64,000 nucleotides of DNA from Lachnospiraceae bacterium (GCA_017517305.1 JAFWZV010000020.1:62001-126000); one strand, 5' to 3'. Positions 17,292 through 26,623 are shown, numbered from the stretch's first letter. The notes: generated by a model not told the origin, from the letters alone. A program made the numbers and translations.

Positions 17292-18779
17292 ATGAAGGAC
17301 AATTATTTTTACAATATGGTAGACCCGGAGGAGATGGCAACCTTTGAGTATTTGCCTACCTATGTGGAGCTTCTTAAAAAGTGCGAAAGGGACTATCCGG
17401 ACTATCCGGCTATAAGTGATAAGATAACAACCTATACATATAAGGAGCTTGTAAAAAGAGTAGCCAGAAGAAGAGATTTTATTTACAGTCAGGGACTTAC
17501 GCCAGGTGCAAAGATTGCTGTTATGGCTAGGAATGATTTGGATGCCATGGAGTTACTTCTTGCCATAGCAACTGCAGGCTATACATACATTATGTTGCCA
17601 AATGCACTCAATGCTCAGGCTGTTATGGGAATATCCATGAAGTTTGGATTAGAGGGAATATTTGTAGCTGAGGAATTTATGCCCCTTGCTGAGGGACTTA
17701 AGTGCAAGGTTTGGTCAACAAAATCCATAGGTGATAATGAGGCAGATTACGCTCAGGTAACCAAGGATACAGTGGCTGCAATATACTTTACAGGTGGTAC
17801 CACAGGAGCTCCAAAGGGAGCGGTCATGACTCACGGAGCTATGATGAGAGGTGCATTTAACGGAGTATTCCAGCCTGGAAAGGTTATGCATAAGAGATAT
17901 CTGCTTATGCTACCGTTATCACATATCTTTGGTTCCATTAAAAGCTTTTTGGGGTGTCTTTACACAGGCTCTCTGGTGTACGGATGCACGGATATGAAGG
18001 CTGCGGTAGGAGATATACCTGTTGTAAGACCACATGTTTTGGTATTAGTGCCAGGATTGGTTGATATCATATTCAGTATAGCCAAGCTGAAGGGTAAGGA
18101 ATTCCTAGGTGATTTGGAAACACTTGTTGTTGGTGCGGCACCTGTTCCACCTCGTCTTATGAAGATTGCGGAGGAGATGGGTATATGTCTCTGCGCAGGC
18201 TATGGTTTGACTGAGACTGCTAATCTGTCCTTTGCCAATGCAGAAACTGATAAATATCCTGAATCTATGGGTAAGCCATATCCAGAGCAGGAATACAAGG
18301 TTGTAGACGGAGAGCTTTGGCTTAAGGGCGATAATCTTATGCTTGGTTACTATAACGAACCTGAACTTAATGCCAAGGTATTCGAAGATGGCTGGTTTAA
18401 AACAGGTGACCTGGTGGAGTTTGATGAAAAAGGATATATATACATAACAGGAAGAATTAAGAATCTGATTATTCTTGGCAATGGTGAAAATGTATCTCCA
18501 GAGGAGATAGAGGAGCTGTTCTACAAGAATTCCCTTGTTAAGGACTGCCTGGTAAGTGAGATGGATAAAAATGGCCAGAGCGTTATAGGAATAGAGATAC
18601 TTCCATATGCTCCAGAGACAGCCGGGATGTCAGATGAGGAGATTAGAGCTAAGCTTCAGACTATAGTTGATGAGGTTAATTCTAATTTGCCACCATATAA
18701 AAGAGTGCTAAAGCTTGTTGTCAGAACAGAAGACTTTAAGAAAACAGGGGCACTTAAAATAGATAGAAATCAAAATTAG
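17292..18779 (+). CDS. acyl-activating enzyme (AMP-dependent synthetase/ligase, acyl-ACP synthetase-like)
   Basis: 495 residues of the ANL superfamily: P-loop motif AAIYFTGGTTGAPKGAVMTH (about 162-181), CAGYGLTETANLSF (A5), GWFKTGDLVEFDEKGYIYITGRIKNLI (A7-A8) and a C-terminal catalytic Lys in KTGALKIDRN. It adenylates a carboxylic acid, probably a fatty acid, and loads it on the carrier protein encoded 25 bases downstream. The start ATG 17292 has GGAAAG upstream. Substrate is inferred from the PlsC-like and ACP neighbours only. Confidence 0.9.
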   Translation: MKDNYFYNMVDPEEMATFEYLPTYVELLKKCERDYPDYPAISDKITTYTYKELVKRVARRRDFIYSQGLTPGAKIAVMARNDLDAMELLLAIATAGYTYIMLPNALNAQAVMGISMKFGLEGIFVAEEFMPLAEGLKCKVWSTKSIGDNEADYAQVTKDTVAAIYFTGGTTGAPKGAVMTHGAMMRGAFNGVFQPGKVMHKRYLLMLPLSHIFGSIKSFLGCLYTGSLVYGCTDMKAAVGDIPVVRPHVLVLVPGLVDIIFSIAKLKGKEFLGDLETLVVGAAPVPPRLMKIAEEMGICLCAGYGLTETANLSFANAETDKYPESMGKPYPEQEYKVVDGELWLKGDNLMLGYYNEPELNAKVFEDGWFKTGDLVEFDEKGYIYITGRIKNLIILGNGENVSPEEIEELFYKNSLVKDCLVSEMDKNGQSVIGIEILPYAPETAGMSDEEIRAKLQTIVDEVNSNLPPYKRVLKLVVRTEDFKKTGALKIDRNQN

Positions 18780-18804
18780 GCAAAAAGCTAAGGAGGACGA
18801 TACT

Positions 18805-19032
18805 ATGATATTTGAAAAGCTTAAAACTATATTTGAAAGAGTTATGCCACAGGTTGATACAGCAGATATAAAGCCAGAGACTGTGCTTACATCAGACTTA
18901 GGAGTTGATTCTTTGAATATGCTACTTCTCGCAGTGTCTGTGGAAGAGGAGTTTGGAATTAACTTTGAGCCTTCCGCTAAGATAGATACTGTAAAGGATA
19001 TCTGCGATTACGTAGAGGGACAGCTAGCGTAG
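18805..19032 (+). CDS. acyl carrier protein
   Basis: 75 residues, the standard ACP size. TSDLGVDSLNMLLLAVSVEEEFG contains the DSL motif whose serine accepts 4'-phosphopantetheine, followed by acidic helix III. It is the third gene of the PlsC-like/ligase/ACP operon and likely carries the acyl chain between ligase and acyltransferase. Start ATG 18805 with AAGGAGGACG. It is probably not the housekeeping fatty-acid-synthesis ACP, which normally sits with fab genes. Confidence 0.93.
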   Translation: MIFEKLKTIFERVMPQVDTADIKPETVLTSDLGVDSLNMLLLAVSVEEEFGINFEPSAKIDTVKDICDYVEGQLA

Positions 19033-19092
19033 CATTTATTATATAGAATTATTAGGTATAGATGTAGTTGCATCAGGAGGATATAGATAATT

Positions 19093-19803
19093 ATGAATGT
19101 ACTTGTAATAAATGGAAGTCCTAAGGGGAAAGCTAGCAATACAATGAAGCTTACTAATGCATTGTTAGAGGGTATTGCAGAGAATAAAGATAATATTATA
19201 AAACAGCTAACTGTCAAGGATATGGATATTACTCCATGTTTAGGCTGTATGAGTTGTTGGGGAAAAACTGCAGGTAAATGTGTAATAGATGATGTTATGA
19301 CACAAGTTTATGAAGATATAATGCAGGCTGACCTAGTAATAGAAAGCTTTCCGTTATATTTCTTTGGTATGCCCGGTCCAATGAAAACATTTACTGATCG
19401 TATGATGCCTCTTATGGAAACATATAAGGGCGAATGTATGACTATAGGGGACAATGCATTTCATGCTCCAAGATTTGATATGTCCGGCAAGAAGCTTGTG
19501 CTTGTTTCTACATGCGGATACGCACGAACTGAGGAGATATATGATGCATTGATTAAGGAATATAATTTTATCTGTGGTAAGGGTAAATATATATCTTTGT
19601 TATGTCCACAGGGAGAGATGTTTGCTATACCACCCCTTAAGCCTCAGATAGAAGCATATCTTAACAGATACAGAGAAATCGGAAGATTGCTGGGCAGAGG
19701 AGAAAATGTTTCGGTTGAGCTTATAAATAAGGCGTCGGAGCCTATTTTACCTCAGAAGGCATTTGAGACATTGGTTAATAATTATTGGAATTCAATTCAA
19801 TAA
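19093..19803 (+). CDS. iron-sulfur flavoprotein / NADPH-dependent FMN reductase family
   Basis: 236 residues. The N-terminal VLVINGSPKGKASNTMKL is the FMN phosphate-binding loop of the flavodoxin-like reductase fold. CLGCMSCWGKTAGKC (about 50-64) supplies the four cysteines of an Isf-type cluster in compact form. SFPLYFFGMPGPMKTFTDRM is the second flavin loop. It probably moves electrons or detoxifies oxidants in an anaerobe. Start ATG 19093 follows AGGAGG. The gap to the next gene (19804-19978) holds a good TATAAT at 19889-19894 but no convincing -35. Confidence 0.9.
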   Translation: MNVLVINGSPKGKASNTMKLTNALLEGIAENKDNIIKQLTVKDMDITPCLGCMSCWGKTAGKCVIDDVMTQVYEDIMQADLVIESFPLYFFGMPGPMKTFTDRMMPLMETYKGECMTIGDNAFHAPRFDMSGKKLVLVSTCGYARTEEIYDALIKEYNFICGKGKYISLLCPQGEMFAIPPLKPQIEAYLNRYREIGRLLGRGENVSVELINKASEPILPQKAFETLVNNYWNSIQ

Positions 19804-19978
19804 TTTACTACAAATTTTTGCTAGATAAAAAATCAACAATTGTTGAAGTTTCAGATAAAAAATTATAACACATTGTTAATATGATTATGATATAATGCGT
19901 ATTAGAATTTTTTGTAGTAGTGTTTATTGTGATATAAAAAAGGAAATAATCGTTATATATATTCGGGAGATATTGACA

Positions 19979-20860
19979 ATGAAGAAAATTGGAATTATTA
20001 CAGACAGTCACAGTAGTATAACTAAAGAAGAGGCGGCAAGGCTTGGAGTGACAGTTCTTCCTATGCCGTTTTATATTGAGGATGAATGCTACCTTGAGGA
20101 TGTAACCTTAACAAGAGATGATTTCTTCAAGTATTTGGAGGAAGGCAAAACTGTATCAACCTCACAGCCATCTCCAGAGGATGTTATGAATGCTTGGAGA
20201 GAAGGTCTTAAGGAGTATGAGAAGATTCTTTATATTCCTATAAGCAGTGGACTTAGTGGTGGATGTGAAACTGCACAGGGCTTGGCTTGCGACAGTGAGT
20301 TTAAGGATAAGGTGTTAGTAGTGGATAATGGACGTGTATCTACACCTTCTCACTGTGCTATCATAGATGCACTTAATATGATTGACAAGGGTTATTCTGC
20401 TGAAGAGATAAAGACTACCTTGGAAGAGTACAAGGACAAGGAAACAATTTATCTGGCTGTAAAGACATTAGAATATTTGAAAAAGGGTGGAAGAATATCC
20501 CCAGCCGTTGCACTTATTGGTACAGCCTTGAATATTTCACCTGTACTTAAGTTAGATATTGGTAAGCTAGATTCCTATAAGAAGTGTCGTGGCTTTGTTA
20601 AGGCTAAGAAGATAATGCTTGAAGCTATAAGGAATGACTTGGAGAATCGTTTTAAGGACTGGTATGAAAAGGGCGAAATCTATCTACTTGCTGCATCGGC
20701 AGGTACTAAGGAGGAGACTGAGCAGTGGATTAAGGAGATTCAGGCAGAATTTCCTGATATGGAGGTTATGTGTGATAACCTATCTCTAGGCGTATGCTGT
20801 CATACAGGACAGGGTGCCTTAGGAATTGGATGTTCTTGCAAGCCTATTTTGGACAGGTAG
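19979..20860 (+). CDS. DegV family fatty-acid-binding protein (FakB-like), copy 1
   Basis: 293 residues of the DegV fold: IGIITDSHSSITKEEAARLGVTVLPMPF at the start, TSQPSPEDV, IPISSGLSGGCETA, LEYLKKGGRI, and a conserved C-terminal SLGVCCHTGQGALGIG. DegV/FakB proteins bind a fatty acid and present it to FakA kinase for phosphorylation and entry into lipid synthesis. I start it at ATG 19979 with CGGGAG upstream; an ATG at 19895 adds an unrelated N-terminus. A second DegV follows 52 bases later, and an acyl-activating operon lies nearby. Confidence 0.93.
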   Translation: MKKIGIITDSHSSITKEEAARLGVTVLPMPFYIEDECYLEDVTLTRDDFFKYLEEGKTVSTSQPSPEDVMNAWREGLKEYEKILYIPISSGLSGGCETAQGLACDSEFKDKVLVVDNGRVSTPSHCAIIDALNMIDKGYSAEEIKTTLEEYKDKETIYLAVKTLEYLKKGGRISPAVALIGTALNISPVLKLDIGKLDSYKKCRGFVKAKKIMLEAIRNDLENRFKDWYEKGEIYLLAASAGTKEETEQWIKEIQAEFPDMEVMCDNLSLGVCCHTGQGALGIGCSCKPILDR

Positions 20861-20912
20861 GGGTATCTAATTTACAGTTTTAATTCAAAATAATAGAAAG
20901 GATATAATTGAA

Positions 20913-21767
20913 ATGACAGTTAGAATTGTAGCGGACAGTACCTGTGATTTGTCCTTTGGAATGGTGCAGGATCTTGGCATAACTATAGTGCCACTTCATA
21001 TTGTATTAGGTGAGAAGGAATATTTAGATGGTAAGGATATTACACCGGATAAAATATATAGGTGGTCAGATGAGCATAATGACACACCTAAGACCTCGGC
21101 AGTTGGCCTTAGAGAGGCTATGGAGGCCCTTGAAGTAATTCAGGATACAAATGATGAGATAATAGTTTTCACTATATCTGAGAAAATGTCTGTGACTGCA
21201 AATGCATTTCGCATAGCTGCAGAGGAGCTTGAATTAGCGGATAGAGTAACAGTTATTGATTCTGCTAATTTATCTACTGGTATAGGTCTTTTGGTAGTAG
21301 AGGCTGCCATGATGGCTAAGAAGGGTATACCTAGAGAAAAGATTGTTGCAGAGATTGAAAGGTTAAAGCCTATGGTTAGAGCAAGCTTTGTAGTAGATAC
21401 ACTTACATATCTTCACAGAGGAGGTCGATGCACAGGAGTTGCTGCATTGGCAGGTGGTGTGTTAAAGCTTCATCCTATGATAGTAGTTAAGGATGGTGCT
21501 ATGGAGGCTGGTAAGAAATATAGAGGTAAGATGGAGATTGTCATTAAGGAATATGTGAAGGATTTAGAACCTCAGATTAAGGCGGCTAAAAAGGATAGAA
21601 TCTTTATAACTCATTCAGGCTGTAAGAGTGAGGTGGTAAGCTCAGTATATAATTATCTGGTGAAAATGGATTACTTTGAGGAGGTTATAGTAACTAGAGC
21701 TGGTGGAGTTATATCATCTCACTGTGGACCTGGTACTTTGGGAGTTTTGTTTATAGAGGGTGAGTAA
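20913..21767 (+). CDS. DegV family fatty-acid-binding protein (FakB-like), copy 2
   Basis: 284 residues, a divergent paralogue of the preceding gene: VRIVADSTCDLSFGMVQDLGITIVPLHI, TSAVGLREAMEAL, TLTYLHRGGRCTG and VISSHCGPGTLGVLF. Paired DegV genes commonly bind different acyl chains (saturated or unsaturated); that division here is inference. Start ATG 20913 is preceded by GAAAGGATATAATTGAA. No terminator is visible after it before the next promoter at 21858. Confidence 0.93.
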   Translation: MTVRIVADSTCDLSFGMVQDLGITIVPLHIVLGEKEYLDGKDITPDKIYRWSDEHNDTPKTSAVGLREAMEALEVIQDTNDEIIVFTISEKMSVTANAFRIAAEELELADRVTVIDSANLSTGIGLLVVEAAMMAKKGIPREKIVAEIERLKPMVRASFVVDTLTYLHRGGRCTGVAALAGGVLKLHPMIVVKDGAMEAGKKYRGKMEIVIKEYVKDLEPQIKAAKKDRIFITHSGCKSEVVSSVYNYLVKMDYFEEVIVTRAGGVISSHCGPGTLGVLFIEGE

Positions 21768-21857
21768 GCTTCATAAGGTTCAAATAATGATTATTAAGAA
21801 TTATTTAAGTTTAATAATTAGACTTGATTAATTAGAGTAAAGGCATTATCATAAATA

Positions 21858-21887
21858 TTGACAAAATATTACACCAGTGGGTATGTA
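21858..21887 (+). promoter_or_regulatory. promoter with overlapping inverted repeat, upstream of lipoprotein
   Basis: Perfect -35 TTGACA (21858-21863), 18-base spacer, TATGTA (21882-21887). CACCAGTG inside the spacer (21872-21879) is mirrored by CACTGGTG at 21906-21913, a possible operator. Confidence 0.6.
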
Positions 21888-21949
21888 TGAGTATTCATAG
21901 ATTTTCACTGGTGAGTTTATGTCAAAATATGTTTAAGGGAGAAAATAAT

Positions 21950-22708
21950 ATGAGAAGACAGATGAAGAAGCTGGTGCTAGGGGTGGCGCTGGTGGTTGCT
22001 GCCATATCTATGGTGGCATGTGGAAAGGACAGTGGGGATGTAAAGGTTGAGGTTGAAACCGGGGATGTGGAAGCTGATGTTAAGGTTGAAACTGGGGATG
22101 TGAAAGCTGATGTTGAGGTTGAAACTGGGGACGTGGAAACTGATGTTGAAGTTGAAGTAGGCGATGTGGAAAAGGATAGTCGTAAAATTACCATTGAAAA
22201 GTATGTAGGGGGAACAGGTAAGGCTATTAATGACGCTGGCTATAAATATGTAGGATACTCTGGCAGAGCTGGAAGATATGTTGTTCAGTACATAATGTAT
22301 GATATTGAGCCTGACATTAAGTCAGAGTTTTATGAGATTCAGGGTTCAAATATTGCTAAGCTTCTAATAAAGGATGATACAATAGGTCTTGGATATGAAC
22401 CTAATGGAGATAAGTACAAGTTTAAGCTTACATCAGGCTCTGTCTATATGAACTTTGAGCTTGTAGGAAGTGAGCTAATATTTGAGCAATATAGAGAGGT
22501 AGAGCACAAGAAGATTAGAGATATGGGAGAACTTCATTCCATGCCAATAGTTAATCTTCAGGTGGATTACATGTATTGCTACGCTGTGTTTGATGAGTCG
22601 GGAAGTGCAATTATAGAGACCGACAACTTTACCGAAGAATCTGCTCAGGAGATGCTTTCAAGCTGCACAGTTGTAGATTTCTATTATGAGTATGGATTAG
22701 CTGACTAG
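21950..22708 (+). CDS. lipoprotein with Asp/Glu/Val-rich tandem repeats
   Basis: 252 residues. The signal peptide MRRQMKKLVLGVALVVAAISMVAC ends in a lipobox with the lipidated Cys at about residue 24. Residues ~35-77 are four 11-residue acidic repeats (consensus VETGDVEADVK). The C-terminal ~170 residues form a globular domain, including KYVGYSGRAGRYVVQYIMYD, that I do not recognise. It should be anchored on the outer face of the membrane, with the acidic repeats as a spacer or cation-binding stalk. Start ATG 21950 has GGGAG 8 bases upstream. The repeat region is more G-rich than its surroundings. Confidence 0.88.
   Translation: MRRQMKKLVLGVALVVAAISMVACGKDSGDVKVEVETGDVEADVKVETGDVKADVEVETGDVETDVEVEVGDVEKDSRKITIEKYVGGTGKAINDAGYKYVGYSGRAGRYVVQYIMYDIEPDIKSEFYEIQGSNIAKLLIKDDTIGLGYEPNGDKYKFKLTSGSVYMNFELVGSELIFEQYREVEHKKIRDMGELHSMPIVNLQVDYMYCYAVFDESGSAIIETDNFTEESAQEMLSSCTVVDFYYEYGLAD
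22052..22180 (+). repeat. four in-frame 33-bp tandem repeats within the lipoprotein gene
   Basis: Units begin at 22052, 22085, 22118 and 22151. Each starts GTTGAAACYGGGGA, except the last, which is degenerate (GTTGAAGTAGGCGA) and three bases shorter. Confidence 0.9.
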
Positions 22709-22728
22709 AGGAATGTCGTGTTCCCGGC

Positions 22729-22755
22729 TTGATACTAGTTACAGAATGGTATCAA
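22729..22755. terminator. weak hairpin between convergent lipoprotein and dus genes
   Basis: TTGATAC (22729-22735) pairs with GTATCAA (22749-22755) across a 13-base loop. There is no strong T-run; it may act as a weak convergent stop. Confidence 0.3.
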
Positions 22756-23698
22756 ATAAATGATTAATTACTGAGGTGTATTCTGAAATAGAGGATACAC
22801 CTCTTATTTTTCTCATCATTTCTAATTCAATGCATAGATACTGATTCCAGTAGGTCCACATTTCCTGCATTTTGTGTAGAAAATGTTTTTCCTTCGCTAC
22901 AATTTCATGGTAGCTTTCGTAGATGTGGTCATGAAAACTGATAAATTCTTCTCTTGTCATCTTATTTCCACCTTTAAGCTCTCTAAATAAGGCAGGGTTA
23001 GATAGAGCGCCACGACCACACATAATACTGGAAATATATGGAAACTCTTGGATTATGTTGTCTCTGTCAGTTTTTGAATTGATATTTCCGTTGTAACAAA
23101 TGCTAATGTTATGTAAACTGTCTTCGCAGCAATTATCAATCAATTGCTGTACCTTATTAAATTCGTCAAGTCTAGGCTCCCCACTATAGAAGTCACTTCT
23201 ATATCTAGGATGTATAGTAAGCTCGTTGATAGGAAATTTGCTATAAACCTTAAGCAAATCGTCGAAATCAGAATTATCAGTTAATCCAAGTCTGGTTTTA
23301 ACTGTAATTTTGGCTTTCCAGTTATGGGTGAAAATTGTATCTAAGAATAATTCTAAGGAATCTAAATCTGCAAGCATACCTGAGCCTTTTCCTTTAGATA
23401 CTATAAGTCTAACAGGACAACCAAGATTAAGATTGATTTCCTCATAGCCCATATCCTCTAGGATTTCGCCAACCTGAATAAAGCCTACAGCATCACGTGT
23501 TAGAATCTGTGGTACAGTAGGAATTCCTTTGTTGTTTTCAGGACATATTTCGTTATATTCCTTAGGGACGATAACAGGCTTTTCATTAGGCTGGATGAAT
23601 GGTGCATAAAGCTTATCTGCATATGGAAAATGCTTCCATACAATCTGTCTATATATATAATCTGTTATACCTTCCATAGGGGCAAAATAATAATTCAT
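22739..23698 (-). CDS. tRNA-dihydrouridine synthase
   Basis: 319 residues of the Dus TIM-barrel: N-terminal YYFAPMEGITDYIYR, then INLNLGCPVRLIVSKGKGSGML, where the Cys in GCP is the catalytic acid, ITVKTRLGLTD, LTIHPRYRSDFYSGEP and IMCGRGALSNP. It reduces specific uridines in the tRNA D-loop using FMN and NADPH. The ribosome site GAGGAG lies 5 bases before the start. Among DusA/B/C classes I cannot choose by eye; the PRYRSDFYSG variant recalls a Firmicutes-specific group. Confidence 0.94.
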   Translation of the reverse strand: MNYYFAPMEGITDYIYRQIVWKHFPYADKLYAPFIQPNEKPVIVPKEYNEICPENNKGIPTVPQILTRDAVGFIQVGEILEDMGYEEINLNLGCPVRLIVSKGKGSGMLADLDSLELFLDTIFTHNWKAKITVKTRLGLTDNSDFDDLLKVYSKFPINELTIHPRYRSDFYSGEPRLDEFNKVQQLIDNCCEDSLHNISICYNGNINSKTDRDNIIQEFPYISSIMCGRGALSNPALFRELKGGNKMTREEFISFHDHIYESYHEIVAKEKHFLHKMQEMWTYWNQYLCIELEMMRKIRGVSSISEYTSVINHLFDTIL

Positions 23699-23784
23699 AG
23701 CTACTCCTCGGTGGTTTTTCTATAATAATAAATCTTATCTATAATAACATACTACATCTTTTTATGCACTTATAAAAATCTTTC

Positions 23785-23814
23785 TTGCCTAATATGAGGT
23801 TTATCGACTATAAT
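23785..23814 (+). promoter_or_regulatory. promoter for the NhaC-type antiporter
   Basis: TTGCCT (23785-23790), 18-base spacer, TATAAT (23809-23814). Confidence 0.6.
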
Positions 23815-23847
23815 TGACACAGATTATATTGAGAGAGGAGACTACTA

Positions 23848-25533
23848 ATGAAGAAGAAAAGTATTATATTTCTTATTTCAACAATTGTAATTGCAGCTAT
23901 ATTTATAGCGCTTACACTTAACACACCAGGTAGTGTGGATCCTGAGACCTACTCACCAAAGGTGTATTCAACTATAGGTGCTCTTTTACCACCTGTTTTG
24001 GCAATTGTGCTTGCTCTTATTACCAAGGAAGTGTACTCATCACTTTTTGTAGGTATTGTAGCAGGTGCACTTCTTTACGCAAATGGTAACCTAGAGCTTA
24101 TGCTTAACACCATGCTTTACAATGGCGATGGTGGTATGATTTACAAGCTGGCTGATAGCTGGAATGTAGGCATCCTGGTGTTCCTTGTAATTCTTGGAAT
24201 TATGGTTGCACTTATGAATAAGGTTGGTGGCTCAGCTGCATTTGGTCAGTGGGCTTCAACACATATTAAGACTAGAGTTGGAGCACAGCTTGCAACTATG
24301 GTTTTAGGTGTACTTATATTCGTAGATGATTATTTCAACTGTCTTACAGTTGGTTCAGTTATGAGACCTGTAACTGACAGACATAGGGTGTCACGTGCAA
24401 AGCTTGCATATCTTATCGATGCTACCGCAGCTCCTGTGTGTATTATCGCACCTGTATCAAGCTGGGCAGCAGCTGTAACATCTTCTGTACCGGATGGCTC
24501 AGAAATTAACGGTTTTTCAATGTTCCTTCAGACAATTCCATACAACTTCTATGCAATTGGAACATTATTTATGATCATTCTCTTGACAACCATGAAGGTT
24601 GATTTTGGTCCTATGAAGCTTCATGAGAGAAATGCTATGTATAATAACGATTTATTTACTACAGCAGCTAGACCATATGGTGATGCTGATGATAATAATA
24701 CCATTCAGGTAGGTAAGGTTATTGATCTTGTATTCCCTGTAATTGTTCTTATTATCTGTTGTATAATTGGTATGATTTATACAGGTGGTTTCTTCCAGGG
24801 CGAGTCATTTATTGATGCCTTTGCTAATGCAGATGCTTCTATGGGACTTGTATTTGGTAGCTTGGTAACTCTTATTATTACCTTCTGTTTCTATATGATT
24901 CGTGGAGTTATGACCTTTAAGGATTTTGCTGATTGTATTCCAGAGGGCTTTAAGGCTATGGTTGCACCAATTCTTATCCTTACTATGGCTTGGACACTTT
25001 CAGGTATGACAGGACTTCTAGGTGCTGATATCTATGTAGAGGCATTAGTTGCAAACTCAGCGGGAGCCCTTAAGATGTTCCTCCCATGTATCATCTTCCT
25101 TGTGGCAATATTCCTTGCATTTTCAACAGGAACAAGCTGGGGAACCTTTGGTATCCTTATACCTATAGTTTGTCCATTGTTTGCAACAGCAGATACTAAG
25201 GAGATGCTTATTATATCTATAGCAGCATGTCTTTCAGGAGCGGTTTGTGGTGACCATTGTTCACCTATATCTGATACTACAATAATGGCATCTGCAGGAG
25301 CACAGTCAGATCACGTAAATCATGTATCTACACAGCTTCCATATGCATTGTTATCTGCTTTCGTAGCATTTGTTGGATTCCTTGTAGCGGGAGTTATTGG
25401 ATACTTAAATAATAGTAAGATGGCTCTTGTATCACTTCCTATAGTACTCTTTGTTATGGTGGGAGTAATCTTCATAATTAAGACCGTTACTAAGAAGGAT
25501 ATGCTTGACGAGGTTCGTCTAGAAGACAATTAA
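23848..25533 (+). CDS. Na+/H+ antiporter, NhaC family
   Basis: 561 residues with about 12 membrane segments. The pattern includes IVAGALLYANG, VLIFVDDYFNCLTVGSVMRPVTD, APVSSWAAAV, FSTGTSWGTFGILIPIV and SGAVCGDHCSPISDTTIMAS, which are typical of NhaC-type carriers. The charged pocket residues in the DD and SGD/HCSPISDT motifs are the likely ion sites. It would exchange Na+ for H+, or a solute as in some amino-acid-linked relatives. Start ATG 23848 after GAGAGGAG. The DMT transporter gene starts 18 bases downstream. Confidence 0.92.
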   Translation: MKKKSIIFLISTIVIAAIFIALTLNTPGSVDPETYSPKVYSTIGALLPPVLAIVLALITKEVYSSLFVGIVAGALLYANGNLELMLNTMLYNGDGGMIYKLADSWNVGILVFLVILGIMVALMNKVGGSAAFGQWASTHIKTRVGAQLATMVLGVLIFVDDYFNCLTVGSVMRPVTDRHRVSRAKLAYLIDATAAPVCIIAPVSSWAAAVTSSVPDGSEINGFSMFLQTIPYNFYAIGTLFMIILLTTMKVDFGPMKLHERNAMYNNDLFTTAARPYGDADDNNTIQVGKVIDLVFPVIVLIICCIIGMIYTGGFFQGESFIDAFANADASMGLVFGSLVTLIITFCFYMIRGVMTFKDFADCIPEGFKAMVAPILILTMAWTLSGMTGLLGADIYVEALVANSAGALKMFLPCIIFLVAIFLAFSTGTSWGTFGILIPIVCPLFATADTKEMLIISIAACLSGAVCGDHCSPISDTTIMASAGAQSDHVNHVSTQLPYALLSAFVAFVGFLVAGVIGYLNNSKMALVSLPIVLFVMVGVIFIIKTVTKKDMLDEVRLEDN

Positions 25534-25551
25534 TAAAGGACTTGAATAGAT

Positions 25552-26499
25552 ATGAAAACCACAGATAAATCACTACAAAGACGCAATTCATGTATACTTA
25601 TATTTACATCCTTTGTATGGGGAATATCATTTGTGGCACAAAGTGAGGGCGGAGATGCTATTGGACCACTTTCCTTTAACAGCATCCGTTCTATCATAGG
25701 TTCACTGGTTTTAATGGTGGTTATAGCTATTTTAGATAGAGTGGGAATAATTACCAAAAAGCCAGAGACGAAAGAGCAGCAGAGAACTCTTCTATTAGGA
25801 GGAGTTCTCTGTGGCTTTGTTCTGTGCACTGCCACAAATCTTCAGCAGCTGGCTATAAGCCTTGGTTCTCCTGTAGGAAAGGCTGGATTCTTAACTGCTT
25901 GCTACATTCTTCTAGTTCCCATACTGGGAATCTTTTTTAAGAGAAGATGTGGACTAAATGTATGGATAGGAGTATTAATAGCAATAGTTGGTCTATATCT
26001 TCTTTGTATAGATGGTGAGTTTGTTATCAAGACACCGGATATATTGCTTATGCTATGTGCTTTATGTTTTTCCTTCCATATAATGGTTATAGATCATTTT
26101 TCTCCTAAGGTGGATGGCCTTAGAATGAGCTGTATACAGTTTATGGTTACAGGAGTAATTACAGCAATACCTATGTGTATATTTGAGATAAAGGGAGATT
26201 TTAAAACCTGGATAGGTGGATTTGGAAATCTGGATGCTTGGATACCTCTTCTCTATGCTGCAATATTCTCCTGTGCAGTGGGATATACCTTACAGATTAT
26301 TGGACAGAAGGGACTTAATCCTACTATAGCATCTCTGCTTATGAGCTTGGAGTCTGTATTCTCAGTGTTGGCTGGATGGGTGCTTCTTAAGGAGAAGCTT
26401 AGCCCTAAGGAATTACTGGGCTGTGCACTTATATTTGTAGCAGTTGTGTTGGCTCAGCTACCTGGCAGAAAGCAAACTGGAAAAGGTGTAGAGGAGTAA
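25552..26499 (+). CDS. EamA/DMT-superfamily transporter
   Basis: 315 residues with ten predicted membrane helices in two EamA repeats: FTSFVWGISFVAQ... in the first and YTLQIIGQKGLNPTIASLLMSLESVFSVLAGWVLLKEKLSPKELLG in the second. Family members export or import small metabolites such as amino acids or nucleosides; the substrate is not deducible. It is probably cotranscribed with the NhaC-type gene, and a strong terminator follows at 26559. Confidence 0.92.
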   Translation: MKTTDKSLQRRNSCILIFTSFVWGISFVAQSEGGDAIGPLSFNSIRSIIGSLVLMVVIAILDRVGIITKKPETKEQQRTLLLGGVLCGFVLCTATNLQQLAISLGSPVGKAGFLTACYILLVPILGIFFKRRCGLNVWIGVLIAIVGLYLLCIDGEFVIKTPDILLMLCALCFSFHIMVIDHFSPKVDGLRMSCIQFMVTGVITAIPMCIFEIKGDFKTWIGGFGNLDAWIPLLYAAIFSCAVGYTLQIIGQKGLNPTIASLLMSLESVFSVLAGWVLLKEKLSPKELLGCALIFVAVVLAQLPGRKQTGKGVEE

Positions 26500-26558
26500 T
26501 TTGGGGAATTTTAAACTACAGGTTTAATGACTTTGTGAATAATATGTAGTATTATTTT

Positions 26559-26600
26559 GTTTGGTGGCAGTATTTGTTGAATACACCACCAAACTTTTTT
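26559..26600 (+). terminator. rho-independent terminator after the transporter pair
   Basis: GTTTGGTGG-C-AGTATT pairs with AATAC-A-CCACCAAAC, followed by a TTTTTTT run. Confidence 0.88.
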
Positions 26601-26623
26601 TCTCTCGGATGATTAAAATACTC

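Noticed and set aside
22038-22180. CRISPR-like array in the repeated region
   Set aside because: Repeats are contiguous, in-frame and have no spacers; they code for acidic protein repeats.
21922-22194. Minus-strand Ser/Thr/Pro-rich frame over the lipoprotein repeats
   Set aside because: It arises from the 33-bp repeats read backwards; the plus-strand lipoprotein with signal peptide is clear.
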